DNA of 64,000 nucleotides from Atrichornis clamosus (lineage: Eukaryota > Chordata > Aves > Passeriformes > Menuridae), in contig WBMZ01009438.1 of the NCBI GenBank assembly GCA_013400975.1, positions 186,001 through 250,000 of the forward strand, read 5' to 3'. Position 1 is the first letter of the stretch. Each line of letters opens with the position of its first letter. Position numbers and translations under genes: made by a program. The notes under the pieces are model-generated. The model was not told the origin of the DNA and did no database searches. It saw nothing but the letters and a program-made list of their open reading frames with translations. This document shows, piece after piece, positions 1 through 11,501 of the stretch.

Positions 1-3000
1 AGCTATGGAATTATTATACACCTCTCTGTAAATGTTAACAGTATCTTACCACCACATTAATAATACTGATATTTTATAAATGACACCATGTTCTGATATT
101 GCAGCCATAGCATTTGATGTGTCATGATAAAACAATAAATAAATGACCATCCATATTGCAAACTGACTTCCCAGTCTGGCATTAATTGTAACTCAGCCCT
201 TCACTTGGAGTATCTGGCATTTGGTTGGGCATGGCCTTACATCAGGCTATACAAAAACCTTGCTACTTGTTTGTGAAGGAGGTTTTGGTGGCAAAGAACT
301 GGTGCACTGTGTCTGCTGTAGTGTTTGAGCTGGGAAGTCCGTGATTGTGCTGGAGCACTGCCACAGCTGCTGTTGCCGAAGAGATCCATCCTGCTTGCTA
401 GTGGGGTGGAGGACCAAGGGGGTGGAATTTTGTGAGGCACCTTCGCTGTTGTTTCAGCCAGGTTAAATTGAGTCCTTGGGGATGGTGAAGAGGAATGGCC
501 AGCTGCAAGGGTGCGGTGCTGTGCAGAGGTGTTTGAACCTGGTGTAAAGCACGCTGGCTCCAGTCCCGAAAGCAGGGAGCTGCACTGCTTTCTGAGGTTA
601 GGCCTGAGCCGACCTCACGTGTTTGTAAACCACAGACTGCCTCTCATACACGGGTGTGCAGCTGCGTTGTGCCGGCCTGGCAGATCTCGGGTGTTTAGCC
701 TTGGAATGCTGCTTGGTTCTTGCACACCTGGTCACCATGACTACGTATGAACTACCTGCTGCGCTTCTTTTCCTCATCGCAGGTTTTCAGATGGCCTTTG
801 CCTTGCTTGCCATCGGTTGTATAAGGCCACAACTTGTTCATGCCATGCTCTGTGCCTGGCAGCCTGCCTCCCACGTGGATTACCTCAGCATCGTAAGACA
901 CACTGCCTACCATCTGTCACTTGCTAATCCGCTCAGGATCTTTTTTTGCAAAGATTTATATACACTGGCCTCTTTCCCAAAGGCTGAATTGATAATATGA
1001 TACTGTAAAATGCCAATGAAAGAAAGAGATGAAAGCAATGTAAATAAGAGCAGTCAGCCTGTAAATGTGTTACCCTCATGAAACATGACACATCCACATG
1101 TAACTAAACTGCATTTTGGGATTAGAATTGACTAGGGTCAGGGCAAAGGCATTAAGGGACTCACTATTGCAGTCTCCTGTGAACAGCTTTTAGCATGTGA
1201 TTAATCTGAAAAAAATGAACCTGAAGCAGAACTTCTTCCTTTTACCCTCGAGTTAAAGGGGAACATTGGTTTATATGCTTAGATTTTAGTGGAGGAAAGC
1301 ACACCTATTGACTCATTTGTTACTGAACTGAAAACTTCTTGACATATCTCTGTTTTATATTAACTGTGATAGAAATGGGGCGGTTAGAGTGGGAACTCAG
1401 TTTCCGCAAAGGCAGGAGGGCATCCGTGCTGTTGGTGAAAACACAAGCTGGGAGTTACTGGGGTGTGGCTCTTGACACACTCCTCTGAAGTAGGGCAGAT
1501 CCCATAACCTCAGAGCACTCTCCAGTTGCTGGAAAGAGCCTGTAGGACTTGGCTCAGCTGTAGAAACCTCCTTTGCAAAGGTCTCTAGTTGGGCCAGGCC
1601 GCTCTGTGTTCAGACATCTCTGCTTGCTCTGTGAGCCTTCTCGGTCTTGATAGTAACTGTTGGGATGACTTTGCAAATAATTTTTTGCAAGGTTAGCTGG
1701 CTGTATTTAACACACATGGTGCAGACTGCCACTGGAAATAACTCATCTGTGTGGAGATGCAGTGTCTTAATGTCAGAGGAAAAGTCCAATGACACTTTGA
1801 AATGTGTAAGTGTTGCCATCTGTTTAGAAACCTCCATCTACTTGTAAAACAGGATCTCACAGAAGGACACAGTGTCAGATACCAGGTGGGCAGGGTTCAT
1901 AGGTTTACAGGATGTTAAATTCAGTCTAAGTGTTGTGGGATTGTAGCAGGAGCTTGCCAGGGATGTCACACGTGTGCCCTCTCTCAGTTACTGCAGCAGC
2001 CCCATAGCCAGGTGAGGATCTCTTGAGCTTGTTGACTCCTCTGCATCTTTTCACAGCAGGGTTGGTGTCCCACAGGCCTTCATGGGACTTGCTGGCAGCA
2101 GAAAGGGCTAGAGCATCACTGGGCTTTGGCTCAGAGCTGTAATTCATGATACTCTTTTCAAGAAGAACTTAAATTCTTCTCTGGCCATGCTTTTGTGGTA
2201 CAAGATTCAGTTTCGCTGTTGTGCTTTCACTTTCAAAGACTATTTCTGTAGGTAAGGGATAGAAAGGCTCCTTTGGGACTGAAAGGTGTTCCTGCACTGC
2301 CAGATAGATGGGTTAAGTTGCCACACTGAGTGTCAGAGTCGTACATCTGCATCATATATTTAGGGAAACTGTAGATCTCAATCATCAGCTGCTATAACCA
2401 TCATAGCCTCTCCAAATGTGCAAGATGACTTACCCCAGCTGGGAATCAGGCCTCCATAACTGCTGCATTTTGTTGCAAAAAAAATCTGTGGAGATATATT
2501 TGAAATGCCTAAGGTGTAAATGTTCCCTTCATACTGAAAGATAAAATATCTTTATTATGGCAGCAATCCTTCAAAAATGTATTAATTTAATCTTAAATAT
2601 ACCAAATAACGCTGCTGACCTTAATGGAGCAGTGGTCTCAGCAGGCCGCCTGTGTGCCTGCAGATGGGTGGGAAGACGTGCCACTCTGAGGCCAACAGGT
2701 GCCCAACCTACCCAGCGAGTTACCTGGAGGCACAGAACCCGGTCAGTAGCATGTCACCAAGCAAGTTGCCTCCATTTTCTTTTGGGAGATACATTGTAAA
2801 ATAGTATAAATAAAATGTAATGTAAACCACAGTTTGAAAGAGGGGGGGAAATCCAAACATGTTTCACATTTGGAAAGAAAATATTAAGCAAACTAATTAT
2901 TTACATTTTAAATCAGTCCTCTCTTCAACTGCCAGAAGACAAACACTTCAAAAGCATGTTACTTGCTGGGCTTTAGGGCTTGTCAACATTTTGAAGCTGC

Positions 3001-5910
3001 TATTAATATTTGAATCATTTTAGCTAAATAAATACTAATTGCTTTTTGAAGCCGTATACATTGATTTTAATAAAATAGAAATAAACTTGTAAAGTTATTC
3101 CTGTTGGTGCAGTTGAGCAGTTGTTTTATCAGGCAAAACAAGGCTTTAAATTTGTGAGGCCAATCCACAGAAAGCATGCAACTATTAAAAGATTCCACAA
3201 GGCAATTAAAACAATACCCGTGTTTGATCTTCTACCAACAACAGCCCCCTGTACATTGTTTCAAATATTTGCACTGAATTCTGCGACCACTTCTACATCT
3301 GCTTGTTGCTGCTGGCTGAAATAGTCCGGATGAAAATACTGAGAAGAATTGTGAATTAAGCATCACAGTGTTCCATACTTCATACTCTTATTTATGTGAA
3401 CTAACTTCTCAGTGATTCATCCATTTTTTAAAATTTCTTCTGGATGTATAAAGGCCTTTTAGAAACAGCCAGAACTATCTATCAGGTTGGCTCTCTAATC
3501 TCAGAAATTATATCTCCCACATATGCCAGGGCACTAGAACTGGGCATATAAATGCCAAAACAGGAGCAAAACAAACCTGCAATATTTTTTCCAGGATTTT
3601 CCAGCTATACATCACTGCTTTGTGTCCCCAGTCATGAACCTGCTTGCCACCCTCCTGCAGTGGCTGTGGAACCACAGCCTTACCTCCTGATTAATATTTC
3701 CTCAGACCTTTTCAAATTACTCAGAGACTGCTCTTGCTTCTATTCTATGGCTTCCTCAACTCCCCTGCATTGAACTTTGACTTGTCTTTTATTGACACCC
3801 AGCTCACTGCCCAGGACAGCACTCTGTGCTTGCTCCCAGTACGTTTCCTGGAGGCTCTACACGCCCAATCAACAAGTACTGCTTCGTTGTGCCTTGAGCC
3901 ACCTTTCTAGTATTGTGCTCACCTTTTGCTCTGCTCCAGGCTCATGCATTCCAAACGTTACAGGCTGACCACCTGATCCACATACACCAGATATGGAGGA
4001 TTTGAGGAGGTTTACTCATTAAAGTTGCTGTATAAAAGGGTTTTGCATGAATACTTTCTCCATTTTGCATGGAGATGTTCAGCTTAAAATAAACTGTCAG
4101 AACTGCATGTGCTTGAATCATCTGGGAGTGACAATTCATGAAACAGAAACATAAAATCTGCATCAAAACTTGAACTAAATAAATAACTTTTAAGAAGTCT
4201 CATGTTTTTGCAGCAGTTTGATCCAGACTGATCTATGCCTCGGGCATTTTGCAGTCCAGCATTAAACGCAGCCGTGTGCTTTTTGAAAGGAGCACATGTG
4301 GCAGTGCCAAAAAACAGTGCTGATAGAAGACATGTGCTGTGAAGGAGCAGTAACAGGTACATGTCAGACACTGCAGAAACTGCTAGAGGCAAGGTCATGC
4401 AGGTGTAGCAACGTGGGGGAGGAAAGATTCTGCTGGATGCTATTCAGAAGCCCCACAGCTGATGGAGTGATGAGGGGAAATTCAGAGCTTCCCAACTGCG
4501 CTGGTTGTACCTTTGCAGAGGTTCTGCACACCTCCCTGTCTGTCTGATGGACTTGACTCCATCAAGCTTAAATTTCACTGGAGCTGCACCACAAGTGAAT
4601 TTGGTTTGTTACTTGCAGCTGAGAATGGATATTGGGGTTGGGACTGAACTAATGCTGACTCAGATGGAGGTAGGTTGGCACTTGCTTTGCGAACAGGAAC
4701 ATGCTGGCTGTGCCCTGGTCAGGAGCTCTCCCAAGCCAAGAACCAGGGCAGGTCCCAGTACTAGTCCCAGGGTTCCTTGTGCCAAAAACCAGGGCGGGAG
4801 CCGGAGCAAGGGGCCCCTGGTACACTCCCAGGCATGCAGGATGCAAGCAGCCCTCCATTGCTCACTAGCCTGAGACCACAAATTTGCTTTCAGTGTCCTG
4901 GTAGTGACCAGAAAGGGAAGCAACAGATAACATGTCAGATAAACTTCCTGCTCCATGAGGAATCTCCTGTGCCACTGCATAAATGGCTCCATGTTTCCCA
5001 GTGTGAATCCTGGGCATTGGGAAGCCCCTGGCATGGTTGCCCTTCCTGCAGTTGGAGATGCTATGGGGAGTCCTCTGCTGCCATCTGAAGGGGCCCATTG
5101 AAGCATCCACACCTGGGGCTGCTGCTGATTTGCCATTAGCAATAGCTCCATTGGTCACCCCATGTGCCTCTCACTGAGGGTCCTTCCGGCTGAAGGAGAC
5201 TCTGCGTGGTCACAGCCCACTCTCTTCAGTCAAAACAACAAAATGTTTTGCCCTGGCTTAAGGGGTTCTACAGGGAAAGATTTACAAATGTCTCTAGGTC
5301 TGGGCACCCATATCCAGACAAGTGTTTTCCAGCTGTCCTGAGCTGTGAAACCCTGTAGTGTATCACACATGCAGAGGGATCACTGATGCTTTGTGTGCTT
5401 TAAAATTTCCTGGGGTTTCCTGAGGTGCCGACCACCCCTAAATCTCAAAATCTAGAATTAGAAGCCATTGTTGAAAATGGCAGCAGTGCCTTATTTACAT
5501 GGAAGAAGAACAGTTAAAAGAAAGGACTGATTTTTAAGGAAGGCTTTTCTATATAGCTGCATGAGGAATTCTCTCTATTTTGAGCAGCAGCTTCCTCGTG
5601 TCCTTAAGTACAGCTGTTTGTTCTATGCAGTAAAGTCTCCCTTGATACATGAAGTGCAGCACTACATAAATCCTTCCAAGATGAGGTTTACCATATCCTA
5701 GCCAGGGCGGGCAAAGACAGCCTGGTCCTGCAGCCAGCTCTGCTGCTGGAAGGACTTTGATGGGGTCAGCTTTAAAAGTCCTGTTTCATCAGCTTGTCTT
5801 GCACAGCGCCTGTCTGGGATGTATCCCTGTGCAAGGTATGACTAAACAAGAACCTTCTTAAAAGCACATTAAATACATCAGCAATTAGCTGGGTCACGGC
5901 TGTTGCTGCA
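1..5910. other. Unique non-coding stretch, no gene recognised
   Basis: I see no recognisable exon, RNA gene or transposable element in this stretch. The open frames are short and overlap on opposite strands. The longest is a minus-strand frame of 163 codons at 4660-5151, which overlaps plus-strand frames of 122 and 103 codons and resembles no family I know. A plus-strand frame at 656-1000 (114 codons) is rich in hydrophobic residues, but it has no supporting splice or homology signal. Around 4735-4800 a short motif containing AACCAGGGC is imperfectly repeated in a locally GC-rich patch. The sequence is probably intergenic or intronic. Confidence 0.6.
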
Positions 5911-5972
5911 GCATGGAAATACACAAGGCGTGGAAATAAACAATGCATGGAAATACACAATGCATGGAAATA
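5911..5972. repeat. 17-bp minisatellite, about 3.6 copies
   Basis: Four consecutive units with a 17-bp period start at 5911, 5928, 5945 and 5962. Each has the core GTGGAAATA or ATGGAAATA followed by an ACAA-type tail. Unit 2 differs from the others at two or three positions, and the last unit is partial. The array lies in unique sequence and causes a spurious repetitive open frame on both strands. It is a simple tandem repeat with no sign of function. Confidence 0.85.
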
Positions 5973-8900
5973 GTCTCTTGGTGAACTCAAAATGCTTAAA
6001 AGTGCCTTCTGAGAGACTGGAAAAGGTGTCAGTGAAGAGCTGGCACAAGGCAAATAGCAACTGCTCAAACCGGGTGGAGTGCCCGTTCCCTCTGCAGGGA
6101 GACATGCCAGGACTTTAGCTCCTCTTCATTATCTGGGCAGCTCCTCTGGTAAGGACAGGGTGCAGGTTTCCAGAGGCAGTGTTGACTCGGAGCTGGGCCA
6201 AAAGGCCTCTCACACTGGCCCCACAACCCTTAGACACAGCACTGCTGTAGCTAAAATTAGCATTTCCTGGCCCAAAATTCCCAGTGGTATATTGCCTGTG
6301 CTTGTTCATCACATTTTCCAAAAGCTGCAGGTTTTAAAGTCTCCAGTTTATTCCTGGACCACCCATTTTACGTGCATGAAGGCACTGAATTGTCCCTGCA
6401 GACAAGTTTGCTTGGATGTAGTTCCCACCTTTCTACCCTTCCTCTCTTTCCTCCCCAAAACACAACGCCCACAAAAAGCTACTTGGACTTTCAGCAACTC
6501 AGACCATGACAGAGCTATTGCTCACCCTTTACATGTCTAGAGACATAACAGGAGAGTGCTAATGAAAACAGCAGAGATGCCTCTAGTTTAAGTAGCACCT
6601 TGGCTGACACGTCCTTCACGTCCCCCACAACTGCCCCCTGAAGGGCCTGACGCTGCTTCTTGTCCTATTCTTTATATAAAAATGCTCCAAAACTTGAGAG
6701 CAAGAAGGGGGATATCGAGCTTTTCACTTTAAAAACCTGAAAATGCAAAGCTCTTCCCTTTTTTATAATCAAATAGTTGATGAAAACGTGGGGGTTATAT
6801 TTACTAAAAACCCAAATTACCAACAAACTCTTTCAATCAGCCGTGTGTACTGTTAGAGCTGCATGAACCAATTTTATCCCGAGTGGGCTGGGTGTTTGCA
6901 GTTTGTAAGATCCCTGTCATTTTGCAGACACAATTAACTTCATAGCTGGTTTGTTTTGCTAAACACACAAGAACTCAATAAAACCATTATAGCTGAAAGA
7001 GATTCAATATTCAGCTCCTTGTAAGATGATGGAAATAGAAAGTTTGAGTTGGCATCATCTGGAAACTGAGGCCAAGCAATGACACCATGGGAGGCATTGC
7101 ACGCAAAGACTCCTCTACCCTGGGTGCCCATGGTAATTATCAAAAAGTCAGTGTAGGTACCAAGAGCTGCAGTTAATCTGAAGGTTTCTGAGTTTTGAAG
7201 ATTAAGAGTGAATTAATTCATTTATATCCAAATGCACTGGTGGTGTCTGCAACCATCAAAACCAGGTGGCAGCATTTTCTGCCCATTGAGTGTTGATTTC
7301 AGCAAGGCCCACAGTGCAAGAAAGCCAGGCTCTTGGATTATTCAGTGCTAAAGAGAGAAAGAAAGATGTCAGCTTTTCCAAAAATACCCCATGTGGTTTT
7401 GTTGCATTCAGTTGGCTGCAGTTGTAGCCCACCAGCAACCGCCCCCTTGCCAGATGGCTCCTGCTCATCCAGGACTGAAGTCAAGCGGTGACTCCTGTCA
7501 TGAGGTTTTGGGGACATATCTGAGAGGTTTCAGTGGACACTCCTGTCCTCACCTGCCCCCAGGAAGGCATGAGAGTGGGGCTGGAGGACCATTCCAGCCT
7601 CTCCCAGCCTCTGGCAAATCTGCACCTTCTCCGTCGCATGGGGCACCGCCCGGCCCTGCACATCCCCCTGCAGGGGCAGCAGTGCAAGCAGAGGAGGCAC
7701 ATGTCCAAATGCATTTCCAAACAAGCACCCATGGGCCATTCTCCTCCCCCCAGCTCCCTGTCCTCATCTCAGTCTGATATAAACATTCACTGGGATCTTG
7801 CTTCAGCCAATTTTACTTCTCTGCTTAGCACCACCACAGTTTCATCCCATGTACTACAGACATGGTTTATTCTTTGTCCCAGGGGCCCTTTATAAAAATA
7901 AAATATAAAATATCACATTTTTGTGAGTGGGAGGGCAACTGATAAGGGACAGCTCTGGACACGAGTCCTAAGTCTGTGTGCACCAGACTGTCTGCGGAGG
8001 TGCTTTACCACAAAAATACTTTTACAGGCATAGGTGCACCACCAGTATTTTCCATCCCTTGGCACCACAGAATGGATGGAAAGCCTGATTAAAAAAATAA
8101 TAAAATTCAGCCCATCTCCTTCTTTTCTCCAGTGCTGCTGAGTGTGGAATTTCTCCCGCCTGGTAGCCCTGTGCCAGGGACAGCTATTCAGCTCATCATC
8201 CTTGCCCATCCTCAAGGATGGGTCTGCAGCTGGCACCTCTGGCTCAGTCCTGAGGTCCCTGTCTCTGGCAGGGCCAGGCCAGGGGCAACTCTGCGCTTGG
8301 AAGCCTCCAGAGCCCACCACTGTGTTTAGAAGAGAATGCTTTTATTTTTCAAGAAAATCAGAAGGTAACATGCAGACTTCTTCATGTTTAAATAATAGAC
8401 TTTAGAACACTACTTAGAGATGATTTAGTGTTGTCTGAAGAGAGAAGCAATTTACATTTTCTGGTGTTTGTTTGGAGAAGGGAAAAATACAAGGAGAAAT
8501 ATAAGTGGTTGTATTGCCACAGTGTGGGCTTTTTTTTTTTTTAACTCCTTCTTGAAGCCCAAAAAAGCCCTTGAATCCCTCTTTTCCCACCACTGGCTTT
8601 TGTTTCCAGCCACTTGTTATCTGCAAACAGAAAGTGTTTCTGTATAGAGGGAGGGGGTAAAAAAGTGAAATAAAAAAAATCCTGTATCATTTATTTGAAT
8701 GCAATGTGGTGATTTTAAACCTGTAGCTAGGTGCCTTGAGATGAAAGCTCAGCTTCAAGGATCTTTAAGTAGAAAACCACATTTTGCTCCTTACAAAATA
8801 AAAAAAGTGTTAACTAAAATCTGTAATATTTTCAATTATATTTGTTTCAGGTTTATGTGAGGCTTGAGAAACCTGTTTGAGATAGGTTTGTGAAGACAAT

Positions 8901-10589
8901 TTAAAAGGTTGGGATATTTTTACACCACTGTTTATCTGGAAAAATGATGTACTATATTGAAAACTGTGCTTCCTAAAATAGCACACACAGTGCTAGCTGA
9001 GTCTATATCTAATTACTACTTCTGCCCTCCCCCACCCCATTTTTGAAGAGTGTGGGTTTCTGGGAGAGCCGTCCCCAGCCCAAAGGCACCAAGGGTCCCT
9101 GGGGTCCGCACAGGGCACACCCAGGGGCTGGGTGGTGCGTGGGCACAGCAAGTGCTTGTCTGTGACAGGCTGTGACAAACCTCCAAAACAAACCACCACA
9201 CAAAGGCAAACTTGTCTGCTGCCTCACCCCGGTCACTAAGAGTTTCCTATGCAGGGCTGGTCTGTTCCAGAGCTTTTCCTTGGCAGCGCAAGGCAAGCAG
9301 ATGGGCTTTAGACCCAATAAAGAAATAACACACAAGTCAGCAGAGAAAGAGCAATAGTGGGGGGAAATTTTGTTTCAAGCATTAAAAAAGAAAAAAGATG
9401 CCACAATGCTGCTTAGCTTCAGTAAGGTGTTTTCTTTCTTTTCATCTCCTTGATAACACATGTGGCTCTGTAAATCTTGGCATTCAGCATTCCTCTCTCT
9501 AGCTCTTTGTAACCAAAGTAGAGACATGTTTATACACCAGAGGTGGAGTGACCTGTCTCCCTGGCCTAAATCACCTCAGTGACATAAATCCAGTCAAAGG
9601 CTACAACTGAATAAACCCCCCCACTCACATTTGGCTGCCATCTCTGTACGAGCCAGGGAGGCCTGGTTGGGAAGGCAGCACCTCTCTGCTGCACCAGCAC
9701 AGCCAGAAAGCGTAAATGAACTCTGCTGCAGTGACAGGGCAGCAGGCTCTAGAGGGACATGATGTGATTCAGCAGGATGCTACAGGATGCTGTGGGGTGC
9801 CACAGGATGCAGCTGAACCTGGTGGGGTATGAGATCTGTTTGTGCCACAGGTGCTGCCATGGGCTCTCCAGGCTACTGGCAGGGACAGCATGTCACCCCT
9901 GCAGAGGCAGCTGCCATCATCCCCATGCAAATTTCTGGTGTGCAGAGAAAAGCCCAGTGTACGTGCAGAGCAGCTGGGCACGCCTGTGTTTGGGAGCCTG
10001 CTCAATGTACAGAAGTCAGGTTTACTCCCTTATACAAAAACCTGAGGGGTTTGCAGGCAGGCCTTCAAGACGAATGTGTTCATGTCTGAGGCATATTTCT
10101 CATCTCACTGAATAGGGCAGTGCAACTTGACATCTCATTTTGGCACCCAGCATGGCTGTATCTTGTATTTGCAGGCCAAAGCAAATTGCCTCAAGGCCCA
10201 TGTAAGAATTACAGACAGAACTGATCATTTATCAGACTATCAGCATGGAGGCTTCCTGCTTGTTTCAGCCACTGGCCCAGGAGGAAAACTGACTGCTGAC
10301 TTCCACTCAAACCATGAAATGAAACCCAGCAGGCAGAGAGCAGCTCTCCTGACTCTCATGCCACCTCCCACCTCAGAGCCAAAGAGTTCCAGTCACCTCT
10401 GCAGACAGAAATTCTCCTTTGGGAAGTACCCACCCGGAATCTCTTCTTGTTTCTTCCACACGTTCTTGCTCCAAGAATGTAACAAGGTTGATATCCAAGC
10501 AGAAACTGGACCTGCCGTTGACTGTCAACTTGGGATATAGCACAATTTTTAAAAGGAAAAAAGGCTGCACTAGACAGAAAGATGGAGAC
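5973..10589. other. Unique non-coding stretch, no gene recognised
   Basis: No exon or transposable element could be recognised. The longest frames are a plus-strand frame at 6079-6540 (153 codons) and a plus-strand frame at 10127-10540 (137 codons). Neither has recognisable domains, and both overlap open frames on the opposite strand. The patch 7530-7770 is GC-rich and open in several frames at once, which reflects composition and not coding. An oligo-T run lies at 8530-8542. A short imperfect repeat of CAGGATGC (three copies) is at 9773-9810. Confidence 0.55.
9773..9810. repeat. Short imperfect tandem repeat of CAGGATGC
   Basis: The octamer CAGGATGC occurs at 9773, 9783 and 9803, with a diverged copy (GGGGTGCC) between the last two, giving an irregular period of about 10 bp. 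It is too short to assign to a family and lies in otherwise unique sequence. Confidence 0.6.
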
Positions 10590-11124
10590 CATGCAGAAAC
10601 TGAGGTCAGTGAAGCGGGAGGTGGAGGATTCCCATGCAGCCCATGATGAAGATCATGGTGAGGTAGTTGTTCCCCTGCAGCCCACAGAAAACCTCATGCC
10701 AGAGCAGGATACCCGAAGGAAGTTGTGATCCTGTGGCAACCCCACACTGGAGCAGGCCCCTGGCAGGACCTGTGACATGGTTCCCCCATGGAGTCACAAG
10801 TCCTGGCAGCAAACCTGCTCCAGCGTGAGACCAACTCAGGAGTAACCTGTTCCTGAAGGACTGCACCCCATGAAAGGGACCCACACAGGAGCAGTTTATG
10901 CGGGAAAGACTCATACTGGAGAAGTTCACAGAAGATTGTCTTCCATGGAATGAATCCCACACTGAAGCAAGGGAAGAATGTGAAGAGTCCTCTCCCTGAG
11001 AAAGAAGGAGTGGCAAAGACCACGTGTGATGAACTGACCCCAGTTTCCATTCCCTATCCCCTGTGGTGCTGATGGGGAGGAGGTAGAGAAAATCAGGAGT
11101 GAGGTTGAGCCTGGGAAGAAGGAA

Positions 11125-11370
11125 GAGGTGAGGGGAAGGTGTCTTAAGATTTGGATTTGTTTCTCATTACCCTACTCTCATTTGATTGATAATAAATTCA
11201 ATTAATTTCCCCAAGTTGAGTCTCTTTTACCTGTGACAGTAACTGGTGAGGTGANAAGGTGTCTTAAGATTTGGATTTGTTTCTCATTACCCTACTCTCA
11301 TTTGATTGATAATAAATTCAATTAATTTCCCCAAGTTGAGTCTCTTTTACCTGTGACAGTAACTGGTGAG
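11125..11370 (+). repeat. Direct duplication of about 115-120 bp with an N at the junction
   Basis: Positions 11136-11250 and 11256-11370 are identical as far as I can read, with an offset of exactly 120 bp. The repeat can be extended leftwards: the heptamer GAGGTGA occurs at 11125-11131 and again at 11248-11254, where the four Gs that follow the first copy are replaced by the single N at 11255. Each unit holds the LTR polyadenylation signal and the downstream GTGACAGTAACTGGTGAG segment. Perfect identity plus an ambiguous base suggests unmerged contig ends. A real recent tandem duplication remains possible. Confidence 0.9.
11191..11196 (+). promoter_or_regulatory. LTR polyadenylation signal AATAAA (copy 1)
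   Basis: A canonical AATAAA sits in an AT-rich segment at the position that corresponds to 52147-52152 in the second LTR, so it is the retroviral polyadenylation signal of the element. It occurs again at 11311-11316 because of the local duplication. Confidence 0.7.
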
Positions 11371-11501
11371 TGATTTCTCCCTGCCCTTATTTCCACCCAT
11401 GAGCCTTTTGTTATATTTTCTCCTCCCTGTCCAGTTGAGGAGGGGAGTGATAGAGCAGCTTTGGTGGATACCTGGTGTCCAGTCAGGATCAGCCCACCAC
11501 A

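Larger units (their letters stand above)
10590..11501 (+). mobile_element. Endogenous retrovirus LTR, 5'-truncated and rearranged (copy 1)
   Basis: This segment aligns by eye with the second LTR at 51280-52338, in the same orientation. The shared landmarks appear in order: a CAAGGTCAGTG-like start, repeated CTGCAGCCC motifs, repeated CCCACACTGGAGCAG modules, GTGTGATGAACTGAC, a polyadenylation signal AATAAA (11191-11196) and the CCCACCACA 3' terminus. The first roughly 300 bp of the LTR, including the TATA-like region, are missing. Two rearrangements are visible: about 10779-10833 is inverted relative to the rest, and 11125-11250 is repeated directly with an N at 11255. The polyadenylation signal therefore occurs again at 11311-11316. 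There is no internal retroviral coding sequence next to it. The retroviral class cannot be fixed from an LTR alone. Confidence 0.85.

Noticed and set aside
4660..5151. 163-codon minus-strand frame
   Set aside because: It overlaps three other open frames, contains a short local repeat, and has no domain.
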